A DNA stretch of 64,000 nucleotides, from NCBI RefSeq assembly GCF_009725235.1, contig NZ_WJFC01000052.1, forward strand, positions 1 to 64,000, in the 5' to 3' direction. A program made the translations under genes and the position numbers. This document shows positions 1-8,923 of the stretch, piece by piece (the stretch's first letter is position 1; the number at the start of each line of letters is the position of its first letter). Under the pieces are notes generated by a model that saw only the letters and a program-made list of their open reading frames with translations, searched no databases and was not told where the DNA came from. Origin of the DNA: Scytonema sp. UIC 10036 (GTDB lineage Bacteria > Cyanobacteriota > Cyanobacteriia > Cyanobacteriales > Nostocaceae).

Positions 1-21
1 AATATATACTTATAACTCAAT

Positions 22-107
22 ACTAAATCCAAAATACAAAATCCAAAATCCAAAATCCAAAATCCTAAATCCAAAATCCCAAATCCCAAATCCCAAATCC
101 AAAATCT
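22..107. repeat. A-rich heptamer STRR (CCAAAAT/CCCAAAT units)
   Basis: About a dozen tandem 7-mers of the form AAATCCA/AAATCCC run up to the nagA start codon, so the 5' leader of nagA is essentially repeat DNA with no clear ribosome binding site. The same A-rich family recurs at 45505-45663 and 50011-50044. Confidence 0.85.
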
Positions 108-108
108 T

Positions 109-1326
109 ATGACTGAAGCAAAGCATCGCCCTCTTGCTACTCCGATAGACATTATTAACGCTAGGGTAGCTGGATACGAAGAGTTACAAATGCTCTTGGT
201 GAATCATCAAGGTATGGTTGAGCAGATTTTACCAATGTCTCAAGTTCTTGAACGAGTTCCGCCAGAAAATTTGCAAGTTTTGGATGTTGCTGGCGACTGG
301 ATTTCCTTAGGAGGTGTTGATTTACAAATTAACGGCGCTTTGGGATTGGCTTTTAATGACCTCTCAATAGAAAATGCTCCCCGACTGACAGATATTTGTA
401 AATTTTTGTGGAGTTTGGGAATAGATGCTTTTCTACCGACTCTTGTGACAACTTCAGTAGAAAACGTTCAGCGATCGCTTGCCGTCTTTGCTAAGTATAT
501 GGCGAACCAAGAAGTGGGTGCAAAAATTCTTGGCGTGCATTTAGAAGGACCATTTTTGAACTATGGCAAGCGTGGCGCACACCCAGCCGAGTATCTTTTA
601 CCACTAACTCTAGAAGAAGTCAAACGGGTTTTGGGCGATCGCGCTCACCTTGTGAAAGTCATCACCCTAGCACCAGAGTTAGATCCTAAAGGTGAAGTCA
701 TTCCATTTTTACGTTCTTTGGGTATTACCGTTAGCCTCGGGCATTCTCAAGCTACAGCAGCCCAAGCACAAAATGCTTTTGAGTTAGGCGCAACAATGGT
801 GACTCATGCTTTTAATGTCATGCCTCCATTACACCATCGCGAACCTGGATTATTAGGTGCAGCAATTGTAAACCCCAATGTTGCGTGTGGTTTTATTGCT
901 GATGGTCAGCACGTTTCCCCAATTATGTTACAAATTTTACTTCGTGCTAGCATTGCCCGTACCAGTCAGAAGATGCACGAAAACTTGTGGGATGGGCTTT
1001 TCCTTGTCAGCGATGCTCTTGCTCCTTTGGGACTAGCAGAAGGGGTATATCCTTGGGATAATCGCCAAATAGAAGTGAAACAGGGAACAGCACGTCTTTT
1101 TGATGGAACTTTATCAGGAACAACTCTTCCTCTGCTTGCAGGTGTGCAAAACTTAGTGAAGTGGGAAATATGTGATGTGGATAAAGCGATCGCACTGGCG
1201 ACTGTTGCACCAAGAAGTGCGCTTGGCTTATCTGCCATAATCTCTAACGTTCCTGCGGCTCAACTGTTGCGCTGGCACTTAAAAGAATCCACAAAAGAAC
1301 TATTCTGGCAAAGAATGTTGCCATAG
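109..1326 (+). CDS. nagA: N-acetylglucosamine-6-phosphate deacetylase
   Basis: Amidohydrolase-superfamily enzyme that removes the acetyl group of GlcNAc-6-P to give glucosamine-6-P in amino-sugar recycling. The 405-residue length is normal for NagA. Visible family landmarks are the HLEGPF metal-ligand motif (H144-E146), H212 in GHSQ, H233 in THAFNVMPPLHHREPG and the catalytic aspartate D302 in VSDALAPLG. The N-terminal strand reads DLQINGALG rather than a canonical HxH, as in several bacterial NagA proteins. It starts at ATG directly after an STRR and is followed 59 bp downstream by chlM on the same strand. No sugar-operon partners are nearby, so the role is assigned from the family. Confidence 0.9.
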   Translation: MTEAKHRPLATPIDIINARVAGYEELQMLLVNHQGMVEQILPMSQVLERVPPENLQVLDVAGDWISLGGVDLQINGALGLAFNDLSIENAPRLTDICKFLWSLGIDAFLPTLVTTSVENVQRSLAVFAKYMANQEVGAKILGVHLEGPFLNYGKRGAHPAEYLLPLTLEEVKRVLGDRAHLVKVITLAPELDPKGEVIPFLRSLGITVSLGHSQATAAQAQNAFELGATMVTHAFNVMPPLHHREPGLLGAAIVNPNVACGFIADGQHVSPIMLQILLRASIARTSQKMHENLWDGLFLVSDALAPLGLAEGVYPWDNRQIEVKQGTARLFDGTLSGTTLPLLAGVQNLVKWEICDVDKAIALATVAPRSALGLSAIISNVPAAQLLRWHLKESTKELFWQRMLP

Positions 1327-1385
1327 CCGCTGCCAACCAAGGCATGAGATCATTATCCATTGGGAAACCTTGAAAATCAAATTTC

Positions 1386-2075
1386 ATGAACGTAACTGAC
1401 GATAAAACCATTGTTAAAGACTATTTCAACTCCACAGGCTTTGACCGTTGGAGACGTATTTACGGTGATGGCGAAGTCAACAAAGTTCAGCTAGATATCC
1501 GTAACGGTCATCAACAAACTGTTGATACAGTTATATCCTGGTTGACAGCAGATAATAACTTAGCAGGAATGTCCATCTGCGATGCTGGATGTGGTGTAGG
1601 TAGTCTTAGCATTCCTCTAGCACAAGCAGGAGCAAAGGTCTACGCCAGTGATATTTCTGACAAAATGGTAGAAGAAGCCAAGGAACGGGCTTTAAATACC
1701 TTGGGACAGAGTGGAAACCCCACATTTACCGTGCAGGATTTAGAAACCTTAAGCGGTAGCTACCATACTGTTATCTGCCTGGATGTTCTCATCCACTATC
1801 CCCAAGATAAAGCAGCAGAGATGATTTCTCACCTTTGCTCTCTATCGCAGTCGCGAGTCATTCTCAGTTTTGCACCAAAAACTTTTGCCCTCAGTATCTT
1901 GAAGAAAATCGGCAGTTTCTTTCCCGGTCCTAGTAAAGCAACTCGTGCGTATTTACACCGAGAGGCAGACGTAGTAAAGATTTTGGAAAGTAACGGATTT
2001 TCAGTGCAACGTCAATCCATGACCAAAACTAGCTTTTACTTCTCCCGCTTGCTAGAAGCATATCGTCAGAGTTAG
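1386..2075 (+). CDS. chlM: Magnesium-protoporphyrin IX methyltransferase
   Basis: Class I SAM-dependent methyltransferase that converts Mg-protoporphyrin IX to its monomethyl ester in chlorophyll biosynthesis, acting at membranes. The N-terminus VKDYFNSTGFDRWRRIYGDG is highly typical of ChlM, and the SAM-binding loop DAGCGVGSLSIPLA lies near residues 66-79, followed by an acidic loop (YASDISDKM). The 229-residue length fits the family. The last codons read CAG AGT TAG, and the stop TAG is the start of a TTAGTGG heptamer array, so the repeat appears to define the C-terminus. Confidence 0.95.
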   Translation: MNVTDDKTIVKDYFNSTGFDRWRRIYGDGEVNKVQLDIRNGHQQTVDTVISWLTADNNLAGMSICDAGCGVGSLSIPLAQAGAKVYASDISDKMVEEAKERALNTLGQSGNPTFTVQDLETLSGSYHTVICLDVLIHYPQDKAAEMISHLCSLSQSRVILSFAPKTFALSILKKIGSFFPGPSKATRAYLHREADVVKILESNGFSVQRQSMTKTSFYFSRLLEAYRQS

Positions 2076-2148
2076 TGGTTGGTGGTTGGTTGTTAGTTGT
2101 TGGTTGTTAGTTGTTCTATTCACCACCAACCACTAACCACTAACCAAA
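2074..2148. repeat. Inverted heptamer STRRs after chlM
   Basis: TTAGTGG/TTGGTGG/TTAGTTG units are followed after a short spacer by complementary CCACCAA/CCACTAA units, so the RNA could fold into a long imperfect hairpin. It sits right at the chlM stop codon and may act as a 3' end structure. Confidence 0.75.
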
Positions 2149-2199
2149 AGTGAGGTTAAAATCACAAGCAAGGTTTAAATTTAGAGATACAACGATCTT

Positions 2200-2685
2200 A
2201 TGAAGACTGCTGAAAAATTGGCGGCGGGTTGGCTACTCTCACTGGGCTTTATGTTTTTAACGCTCTCAGCATCTGCAGCTATGCAGAAGAGTACCATGTA
2301 CAAGCAATTTCCGCCAAGTTTGTATGGGGAGCCAGAAGAATTTCTCAACAAAGAAGCTATATATGTACTGGATAATACTGTCTTGCACGGACTAGTTTTT
2401 GGTGTTCCTACCTCAGTACTGGGAGTATGGTTGGCAATGGGATTGTTCCGTCAAAGTCAGCAGGATAAAAAAGCCCTCAAGCAGCAGGCTAGTGAGGAAA
2501 TGCAATCTACTTTTTACCGGATGCTCCAAGACAATGGCGGACGCATTACACTTCTAAGCTTTGCCATGCAATCACAACTTACTCCAGCGACTGCTAGAAA
2601 ATATTTAGACGAGCAAGCAAAAATATTTAATGCTAGTTTTAAGGTGAGTGAAGATGGAGGAATTTCGTACCACTTTGACCTTTAG
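2200..2685 (+). CDS. Cyanobacterial membrane protein of unknown function
   Basis: A 161-residue protein whose function I do not recognise. Residues about 7-28 form a hydrophobic signal or first membrane segment ending SASAAM, and a second hydrophobic stretch lies at about 58-83 (LHGLVFGVPTSVLGVWLAMG). The remaining roughly 75 residues are soluble and look like a small winged-helix-type fold (LLSFAMQSQLTPATARKYLDEQAK). It lies between chlM and a DUF423 gene on the same strand. The regular coding character and typical start support a real gene. Confidence 0.75.
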   Translation: MKTAEKLAAGWLLSLGFMFLTLSASAAMQKSTMYKQFPPSLYGEPEEFLNKEAIYVLDNTVLHGLVFGVPTSVLGVWLAMGLFRQSQQDKKALKQQASEEMQSTFYRMLQDNGGRITLLSFAMQSQLTPATARKYLDEQAKIFNASFKVSEDGGISYHFDL

Positions 2686-2771
2686 AAAGTGTGAAGGGTA
2701 AAGGATCGAAGATGAAATTGTTATGCGTCGGCTCTTGACCTCACCCCTATAGTTTACACTTTATCTTTGGT

Positions 2772-3152
2772 ATGACACGACTTTTTTTGAGCTTGGCAGC
2801 TGTATTGGGAGGTTTGTCAGTAGCTTCAGGTGCTTTTGCCTCTCATGCACTGCGGGAGAAAATTAGCGAGCGATCGCTAGAAATCTTTGAAATTGGTGCT
2901 CGCTACCAAATGTACCATGCTTTTGCACTATTGGTAGTGGCGCTGTTACTGACTCGCACTGACTCCCCATCACCTACTCTTTTAGCGAGTGGATGGTTGT
3001 TTATTATTGGTATTGCCATTTTCTCAGGTAGCTTGTATGCCCTGAGTTTAAGTGGAGTGAAGTCTTTAGGAGCAATTACACCTCTGGGAGGGGCTGCTTT
3101 AATTGCCGGTTGGGGTGCTTTGGCTTTTGCTGCTTGGAGTTTGAAGTTTTAG
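2772..3152 (+). CDS. DUF423 family membrane protein
   Basis: A 126-residue protein with four predicted membrane helices and the DUF423 signature near the N-terminus (GAFASHALREKISERSLEIFEIGARYQMYHA). DUF423 proteins are small inner-membrane proteins without an established biochemical role. The start is ATG 86 bp after the preceding gene. A strong intrinsic terminator follows 22 bp after the stop, so this is probably the last gene of its transcription unit. Confidence 0.9.
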   Translation: MTRLFLSLAAVLGGLSVASGAFASHALREKISERSLEIFEIGARYQMYHAFALLVVALLLTRTDSPSPTLLASGWLFIIGIAIFSGSLYALSLSGVKSLGAITPLGGAALIAGWGALAFAAWSLKF

Positions 3153-3174
3153 GCAGCTTGTTATTGTCATTGCG

Positions 3175-3215
3175 GCGTTGGGCATTGTTTGTACTCAATG
3201 CCCAATGCTTTTTTT
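3175..3215 (+). terminator. Intrinsic terminator after the DUF423 gene
   Basis: A 13-bp stem (GCGTTGGGCATTG pairing with CAATGCCCAATGC, one G-T pair) with an 8-nt loop, followed directly by seven T residues. Confidence 0.85.
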
Positions 3216-3477
3216 CGCTGCTGATATACGCAGTTCATAACAACTACTTACGTACATCCGAAATAGGCGATCTTAAAGTTGTATTTAAATTAGTCTTAAT
3301 TAGAAACTTCATAAATCTTTGAAAACTTGGGAGCGCAAAATACTGTGTAAGAGCTAATACACTTATTTTACGTTCTATTGTGATGACTCAGAGGTAAGTA
3401 AGTACAGGTCAGGGTGCATATCTTAATTTAAATGAAACTACTAAATCAATAGTGTTGAGCAAGCAGAGCCACCTCAT

Positions 3478-4083
3478 ATGATAACTATAACAAAGACATT
3501 TACAACAACAGCAGTTCAAACTCAACAACCACAAGAGACTCCATATTATGACGTACAAGCAGCTTCTTTTCTGCAAGAAGTGATTGAAAGTTTACAGGAT
3601 GGTATTTTGATTTTAACAAAAACAGGCGAACTGGTTCACGCTAATACATCTGCTCATCATATCCTGGCTCAGTTAAATCAAGACAGAGAGCGCTCTGGTG
3701 TTGTACCAAATGCTATCTGGAATCTTTGCCGCTCGCTACTAGAAAATAAAAATTTCTTTCCAGAAGAATCTATCGTTTTATCTAATGAAATAGCTTTAGA
3801 TAAAGCTACTGTTTTTAGAGTACGGGTCAGATGGTTAAATGTAGACAAATTACATCATTCTTGTTTTTTAGTCACTCTTGAAAATAGATACGAATCTCTA
3901 AAGAATATTGCTCTCACGGAGATTCAAAAATATGACTTAACACCACGAGAAGCTGAAATTTGGTGTCTTTATCGTGCTAAATTTAGCTACAAAGAGATTG
4001 CTAATCAGCTTTACATCACTGTTAATACTGTTAAAAAACATATGAAAAATATTCATGCTAAACGACATAACAGTGAACAGTGA
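3478..4083 (+). CDS. LuxR-type transcriptional regulator with N-terminal PAS-like domain
   Basis: A 201-residue DNA-binding regulator. Residues about 25-135 resemble a PAS sensor fold (SLQDGILILTKTGELVHANTSA), and residues about 150-196 are a LuxR/GerE helix-turn-helix (LTPREAEIWCLYRAKFSYKEIANQLYITVNTVKKHMKNI, shown as separate recognisable motifs LTPREAEIW and TVNTVKKHMKNIHAK). The ligand and target genes cannot be told from sequence. The final residues HNSEQ and the stop lie in CAGTGA units that run into a TGACCAA heptamer array, suggesting the C-terminus was shaped by repeat DNA. It is a monocistronic gene with a 325-bp upstream gap. Confidence 0.85.
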   Translation: MITITKTFTTTAVQTQQPQETPYYDVQAASFLQEVIESLQDGILILTKTGELVHANTSAHHILAQLNQDRERSGVVPNAIWNLCRSLLENKNFFPEESIVLSNEIALDKATVFRVRVRWLNVDKLHHSCFLVTLENRYESLKNIALTEIQKYDLTPREAEIWCLYRAKFSYKEIANQLYITVNTVKKHMKNIHAKRHNSEQ

Positions 4084-4546
4084 CCAATGACTAGTGACCA
4101 ATGACCAGTTCATTTAGTTGAGAGGATAATATTTGTAGCAAAAGTTCAAATCAAACAGTACCCGTAAGGGTACTACCCTCACACACTGTCATCCTTTATC
4201 CTGTAAACTTAGATACTTGTAAAAATCATCTTACCCTTTGAGGCTAAAGTCTAGATTTACACGTCTGTTGCTTTCTTGTTTGTAGTTCTTATTTACGAAC
4301 AATTTAGGTGAATGGTGTCTTTGTAGTTTTACGATTTTAGTCATTGGGTTATTTTACAAGGGTCTACTACAGAAACGGGATATCTTTCATACTCAGTCAA
4401 AAGTCAAACCTGAAACGACTTTTGACTTTTTACCTCTATGTTCAAATAGGGAGTTGTCTGCAAGTGACTCTCTCGATAAAGTACGATTGTAGCTTGTCAA
4501 GTCGAGTCTAATAATTTGTTGGGTCAACTATTAAAAACTCAATTTT
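4084..4546. other. Gene-free stretch between two convergent genes
   Basis: This holds a few TGACCAA-type heptamers (4082-4110), a short hairpin (ACCCGTAAGGGT near 4160) and the terminator at 4395. I see no coding region or RNA gene in it. Confidence 0.6.
4395..4431 (+). terminator. Terminator-like hairpin
   Basis: A perfect 11-bp stem (AGTCAAAAGTC and GACTTTTGACT) with a loop of about 11 nt and a trailing T-run on the + strand. It lies 310 bp past the LuxR gene, so the assignment is uncertain. Confidence 0.5.
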
Positions 4547-5023
4547 TTATGATTCTGGATTCTTTTGTAAGCGGAGTAATGTATTATATATTTGCCGTTT
4601 TAAGTCCTCACTATTTTGAACTTCTAAAGTAATTCTATTGAATCTCTCAATGGTCATTCCATTATCTTCAACAACTTTTTGATAACGCTGGCAATAATTA
4701 ACTGCAATATCTTTAGCTTTGTTTGGCAAACTATTAAAACTGTTTTTATCGTTGCAAACTATTTGCGGAACTTCTTTGCTACCAATCATCTTTTTGATTT
4801 CATCAAAAGCCTGTTGGCGCAATGGTTCCATCGTTAACATTGTTTTAGCATAACTGATGATTTCATTGGAACTGACTGTTGGTGGATTTTGAGCATAAGC
4901 GTTTGAGTTTATGAGCCAAACACTAGAAACTAAACTGGTAGTGGCAATAACGCCCACAAACACAGACTGGGAGAGTATCCGAATGAGATTCAGTCGGAGG
5001 AATCGATGGGAAATTTTCTTCAT
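4547..5023 (-). CDS. DUF4168 domain secreted protein
   Basis: A protein of about 158 residues with an N-terminal signal sequence (hydrophobic 13-36, ending NSNAYAQ) and a DUF4168-like body: helices beginning VSSNEIISYAKTML and ending in the EVQNSEDLKRQIYNTLLRLQ segment. DUF4168 proteins are periplasmic or extracellular proteins of unknown function common in cyanobacteria. I prefer the ATG at 5023 (MKKISHRF) over an in-frame TTG six codons upstream, because the twin lysine opens a normal signal peptide. Two cysteines (in IVCNDK and NYCQRY) could pair after export. Confidence 0.75.
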   Translation of the reverse strand: MKKISHRFLRLNLIRILSQSVFVGVIATTSLVSSVWLINSNAYAQNPPTVSSNEIISYAKTMLTMEPLRQQAFDEIKKMIGSKEVPQIVCNDKNSFNSLPNKAKDIAVNYCQRYQKVVEDNGMTIERFNRITLEVQNSEDLKRQIYNTLLRLQKNPES

Positions 5024-5136
5024 CAGCTTTATACAAAACAACTACAGCAGGGATATCTTAATTTACTCTGAATTATTTTGTGAGGCAGAAGTTCCACAAA
5101 CGGTATACTCTTCTGTGCTAACTCTTATTTCTAATG

Positions 5137-6123
5137 TTATTTTCCCCGACAGACTTGACAAAGTTCTATGACTTTAGTTTGCAGTACTGATGTTTCTGAG
5201 TTTCCCTGTTTGAGGCTGACTTCTAAATCCAGTAGTAAAGGTAAACAGGCGACGAGTTGCTTCACAGAAATAAACTTAACGTCTTTCTGCAAAATATAAA
5301 CCCGATTAAAATTAGCGATTTCTGCAGCCTTTGCGATCGCTTGTATGTTGCGTTCTCCACTTTCCATCATCAGTTTAACCCACAACCACGTGCGAAACTG
5401 ACCGACTAGGGTAGCCACTATCCGCAACGGAGGCTCACAAGCATTGATTAAGTCTGTCAACATTATCAAAGCTCGAACTGTATCTCCTGTTCTTATTGCC
5501 TCTGCTAATTTTATGCTACTTTGAGTCGTATTTCTAACTAACTGAGCTACAACGTCTGTATCTAAAGGCTGAGTGCTACCTTCAGCGTAAAGCCGTAGCT
5601 TTTCGAGTTCGTTATATAGTAAGCGTGTATCATTTCCCACAGCTTCCACTAACATCTCCACACCCTCAATAGTCAATTTGACACCTACAGTTTGGGCGGC
5701 TTGCTTGGCAGACTTTATGAGGACTTCCGTTTTCCAAGGTGGCGTCAGAGAAAATTCTCGAAACTCAGCAAACTTTTTCAGGAGTTTGGTTGACTTGAGA
5801 CGTTCATCAGGCTTGTTGCTGCTTGTTAGCAATAAGTAGGAGTTAGGCGCAATGACAGGCAAAGTTCTTTCCAATTCAGAGAGCAAACTTTCCGGGCATT
5901 GCTGGCAAATGGTACTATTTGGAAGCCACACCAAACGTCCACCTGCACCAAACGGAGGTGTCATGACCAGGTTTAACGCTTGGATTGGAGCATCTGTGTC
6001 ATCAGGTGACACTACAGTGTAGTTAAAACTAGCCCATAATGGATCGAGACAGCGATCGCGCAGGAGAGAAACTTCCTTTTCGATGGCAAAATCATCCTCT
6101 CCCCAAAAAACATGGATTGGCAT
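5137..6123 (-). CDS. holA: DNA polymerase III subunit delta
   Basis: Clamp-loader delta subunit that opens the beta sliding clamp during replication. The 328-residue length matches HolA, and the start MPIHVFWGEDDFAIEKEV is the typical N-terminal strand and helix. Later segments (LTSSNKPDERLKSTKLLKKF, AVGNDTRLLYNELEKLRLYA, EPPLRIVATLVGQFRTWLWV) match the AAA+-like body and collar domain of the family. The delta subunit lacks a working ATPase site, so absence of a Walker A is expected. It is transcribed alone, divergent from the neighbouring 2H phosphoesterase gene (45 bp apart). Confidence 0.92.
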   Translation of the reverse strand: MPIHVFWGEDDFAIEKEVSLLRDRCLDPLWASFNYTVVSPDDTDAPIQALNLVMTPPFGAGGRLVWLPNSTICQQCPESLLSELERTLPVIAPNSYLLLTSSNKPDERLKSTKLLKKFAEFREFSLTPPWKTEVLIKSAKQAAQTVGVKLTIEGVEMLVEAVGNDTRLLYNELEKLRLYAEGSTQPLDTDVVAQLVRNTTQSSIKLAEAIRTGDTVRALIMLTDLINACEPPLRIVATLVGQFRTWLWVKLMMESGERNIQAIAKAAEIANFNRVYILQKDVKFISVKQLVACLPLLLDLEVSLKQGNSETSVLQTKVIELCQVCRGK

Positions 6124-6167
6124 ATCAAAAACTAAATACTTCTTAAATCAAGTAGTGAAGTTGACTG

Positions 6168-7010
6168 GTGTTGCCTACAATCAATAAGCGTGAGAGAGCG
6201 AGGATATATAGGTTGGACGACAACTATCAAACTTACCTAAATAGAGTAGCGCGGATGACGCTGTTAGAAGCCTACAGAACACAAATCCAGCATATTCAGG
6301 AATCTTCCAAATTTCAGCCGCTGGCGACTGGAGGAAGACAAGCAGTTCCTTTTCCCGGTTATACAGTTATTACCCCTCCCCACGAAGAGGACTCAGAAAA
6401 CACAAATTTCTACAAATATTTACAAAACTACCAAGAGGAACTTTTAAAGTTACCTGTGAACAACTTGGAAGTCATTGTACCAGTCCCTCCTGCTAGCTTT
6501 CATTTGACATTGGCAGATTTGATTTGGGATAGTGCTTACCGAGACGCCTGTGAAAAGAATCCAAAGTTCGACGAGCAGTTGCGATCGCTCTTTGCGGAAA
6601 TTTTCCAGCAGTACCAGCAATCAATAGCACCCCCTACTCAACCGATACGCTGGCAAATGCAAGGGCTAACAGTTATGCCAAGAGCCATAGGTGTATGTTT
6701 AGTACCTCAGGATAAGTATTCCTACGAACAAATTATTAACTTTCGTCGCACAATTTATCAAAACTCCAATCTTTTACCATTAGGGATTGAACAACATTAT
6801 CACTTAACAGCACACGTTACCCTAGGATACTTCGGGGAAATTGCCCCCAATATAGACCGCGATAACTTAGCTGAGCTGTTTGATAACCTCAATCAGCAGT
6901 GGATAGAAAATGCACCTGCATTTCTCATACACCGCGCTGAGTTACGGAAATTTGACGATATGACCCGCTACTATCGGGAAGCAGATTGGCCAATATTTAA
7001 TTTTGGGTGA
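6168..7010 (+). CDS. DUF1868-type 2H phosphoesterase-fold protein
   Basis: A 280-residue protein with the two H-x-T motifs of the 2H phosphoesterase superfamily, H112-L-T114 (SFHLTLADL) and H216-V-T218 (TAHVTLGYFG), which usually cleave 2',5' or cyclic phosphodiester bonds in nucleotides or RNA. The domain layout and the conserved PFPGYTVITPP segment resemble DUF1868 proteins. The natural substrate is unknown. The start is GTG at 6168, or TTG one codon later; neither has a strong ribosome binding site. The stop lies beside a heptamer STRR. Confidence 0.75.
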   Translation: MLPTINKRERARIYRLDDNYQTYLNRVARMTLLEAYRTQIQHIQESSKFQPLATGGRQAVPFPGYTVITPPHEEDSENTNFYKYLQNYQEELLKLPVNNLEVIVPVPPASFHLTLADLIWDSAYRDACEKNPKFDEQLRSLFAEIFQQYQQSIAPPTQPIRWQMQGLTVMPRAIGVCLVPQDKYSYEQIINFRRTIYQNSNLLPLGIEQHYHLTAHVTLGYFGEIAPNIDRDNLAELFDNLNQQWIENAPAFLIHRAELRKFDDMTRYYREADWPIFNFG

Positions 7011-7011
7011 G

Positions 7012-7139
7012 TTAGTTGATAGTTGATAGTGGTTAGTAGATAGTGGTTAGTTGATAGTTGTTGGTAGCTACTAACTACTAACCACTAACCACTAACCACT
7101 AACCACTAACCACTAACCACTAACCACCAACCACTAACC
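7012..7139. repeat. Inverted heptamer STRR pair
   Basis: TTAGTTGATAG/TTAGTGG units followed by a run of about ten CCACTAA units. The two halves are complementary and lie between the 2H phosphoesterase gene and cobH. Confidence 0.85.
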
Positions 7140-7149
7140 CAGTTCTAAA

Positions 7150-7761
7150 ATGAATTTGCCCGTTCATCCGATTATGGAACAGAGTTTCGCAGTCATTGAC
7201 AGCGAAATCGGCGACCATAATTTCAGCAGTGCTGAGTACGCGATCGTTCGTCGGGTTATTCACAGCACCGCTGATTTTGAGTTCAAGCACCTCATACATT
7301 TTTCCGAACAAGCGATCGAAGCAGGAATTGAAGCTCTACATCGCGGTGTCCCAATCGTTACTGATGTAAGTATGGTCAAGCAAGGAGTTGCAGGGTTAGT
7401 AGCCCAAACCTTTGGAAATCCTTTAATTAGTGCTGTGGAAATTGCCCAAACTCCACTTCCAGGAAAAACACGCACCGAAACTGGTTTATTGCAATGCTAT
7501 GAGGAATTCCCAGAAGCAATTTTTGCCATTGGCAATGCTCCTACAGCTTTACTTGCCCTTTGTCAACAATTGACAATACCTTCAGCGCGACTTCCTGCTT
7601 TAGTTATTGGTGCTCCTGTAGGTTTTATTTCGGTTATAGAGTCAAAAGCAGCACTAGCAAACACTCTCGTGCATCAAATTCGAGTTGAAGGGCGTAAAGG
7701 TGGTTCTCCTGTTGCTGCTGCGATTGTCAATGCTTTAATTACACTTGCTTGGGAATGTTAG
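7150..7761 (+). CDS. cobH: Precorrin-8X methylmutase
   Basis: Isomerase of cobalamin biosynthesis that moves a methyl group from C11 to C12 to make hydrogenobyrinate or its cobalt form (CobH/CbiC). The 203-residue length is typical. Landmarks are RVIHSTADFEF with the probable catalytic histidine H38, PIVTDVSMVKQGVAG and the PVGFISVIESK segment near the C-terminus. The start ATG is 10 bp after a heptamer array, so the leader is very short or lies within repeat DNA. No other cob genes are adjacent. The stop TAG runs straight into a long STRR. Confidence 0.93.
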   Translation: MNLPVHPIMEQSFAVIDSEIGDHNFSSAEYAIVRRVIHSTADFEFKHLIHFSEQAIEAGIEALHRGVPIVTDVSMVKQGVAGLVAQTFGNPLISAVEIAQTPLPGKTRTETGLLQCYEEFPEAIFAIGNAPTALLALCQQLTIPSARLPALVIGAPVGFISVIESKAALANTLVHQIRVEGRKGGSPVAAAIVNALITLAWEC

Positions 7762-8130
7762 TTGTCATTTGTCATTGTCATTTGTCATTTGTCATTTGTC
7801 ATTTGTCATTTGTCATTTGTCATTTGTCATTTGTCATTGGTCATTGGTCATTTGTCATTTGTCATTGGTCATTTGTCATTGGTCATTTGTCATTGGTCAT
7901 TTGTCATTGTCATTTGCATTAACAACTAACAACTAACAACTAACAACTAACCACTAACCACTAACAACTAACAACTAACAACTAACCACTAACAACTAAC
8001 AACTAACCACTAACAACTAACAACTAACACACTAACAACTAACAACTAACCACTAACAACTAACAACTAACAACTAACAACTAAACAACTAACAACTAAC
8101 AACTAACAACTAACAACTAACCACTAACCA
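7757..8130. repeat. Long compound STRR array
   Basis: About 155 bp of roughly 20 TCATTTG/TCATTGG heptamers (7757-7912) followed by about 210 bp of AACAACT/AACCACT heptamers with occasional slips (7919-8130). This is the largest repeat block in the window. It begins within the cobH stop codon and ends inside the RDD gene, whose last codons it supplies on the minus strand. Confidence 0.95.
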
Positions 8131-8899
8131 TATCTTGATAAGCAACGTAAATTGCTTCCAAAAAAACATCAGGGGTAGTGCTTTCTGGTAGAATTTCCAA
8201 ATGAAGAATCTCTTGAACATCTTTAGCCAGTCGCAAAGCTACTGAAGCTCTTGCTTTTGCAGTCATACCACCTCGTCTGTGTAAATATTCTTTAATCACA
8301 GCAAAATCATCTGGTAACATGACAGATAAATCGGCAATTTGTAGCAATTTATCTGCCTCTTGCTTCGCCTGTTCTGATATGGTAAAAGTTCTCGATGTAT
8401 TTACAATTTGATTTTGAATCACAATTGTGCCAGCTACTAGATCGCCCAAACGCTTTTCACGTCGAGCAAACATAATCAGAAAAGCACCAATAAATAAAAA
8501 CTCGTCAAATGGTCTTAGCAAAGCGCGTAATGTTGTTTGTGGCAACCCTACAGGTCTACCATCATCTCGAACAACGCGAATCTTAGCAACTCGTTTACCA
8601 GGAGTTTGACCTTGCCAAAGCGTTTCAAAAATAACAAAGTATCCCTCATAAATCGTAAAGCCAACAAAGGATGCGATCGCAATCAACCAGAGAGCGGCTT
8701 TGCTACCAAAAATAGATGTCCATAGCTCATTCAATTGGACAGCAACTGTTGTCCATGCAATCAGCAACGCCACCATAATTGCAGCTAAAACGTGATAGTC
8801 AATTAGTAACGCCCAAGCACGATTGCCGATCCCAGCCAGAGTAAATTCTAGTTCTACACTTTCTGGTGTCCGAAATTTTACACGATTAAATATATGCAT
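8117..8899 (-). CDS. RDD family membrane protein
   Basis: A 260-residue protein with an N-terminal RDD domain: three hydrophobic segments at about 28-52, 66-90 and 130-146, plus the conserved motifs AWALLIDYHV, GQTPGKRVAKIRVV and RPFDEFLFIG. The C-terminal 100 residues are soluble. RDD proteins in MoxR/DUF58 neighbourhoods are thought to be membrane partners of that system; transport roles are proposed for some members. Here it lies next to a paralogous multi-pass protein and near SpoIIM, DUF58 and MoxR genes. The final residues M-V-S-G and the TAG stop are encoded by the STRR heptamer GGTTAGT. Confidence 0.9.
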   Translation of the reverse strand: MHIFNRVKFRTPESVELEFTLAGIGNRAWALLIDYHVLAAIMVALLIAWTTVAVQLNELWTSIFGSKAALWLIAIASFVGFTIYEGYFVIFETLWQGQTPGKRVAKIRVVRDDGRPVGLPQTTLRALLRPFDEFLFIGAFLIMFARREKRLGDLVAGTIVIQNQIVNTSRTFTISEQAKQEADKLLQIADLSVMLPDDFAVIKEYLHRRGGMTAKARASVALRLAKDVQEILHLEILPESTTPDVFLEAIYVAYQDMVSG

Positions 8900-8923
8900 A
8901 AGTTATTGGTCATTTGTCATTTG

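Noticed and set aside
3110..3322. 70-residue frame overlapping the DUF423 gene end
   Set aside because: It crosses the intrinsic terminator and shares the gene's 3' end in another frame.
7745..7936. 63-residue open frame of repeating VICHLSF units
   Set aside because: It is a direct translation of the TCATTTG heptamer array and has no non-repeat coding content.
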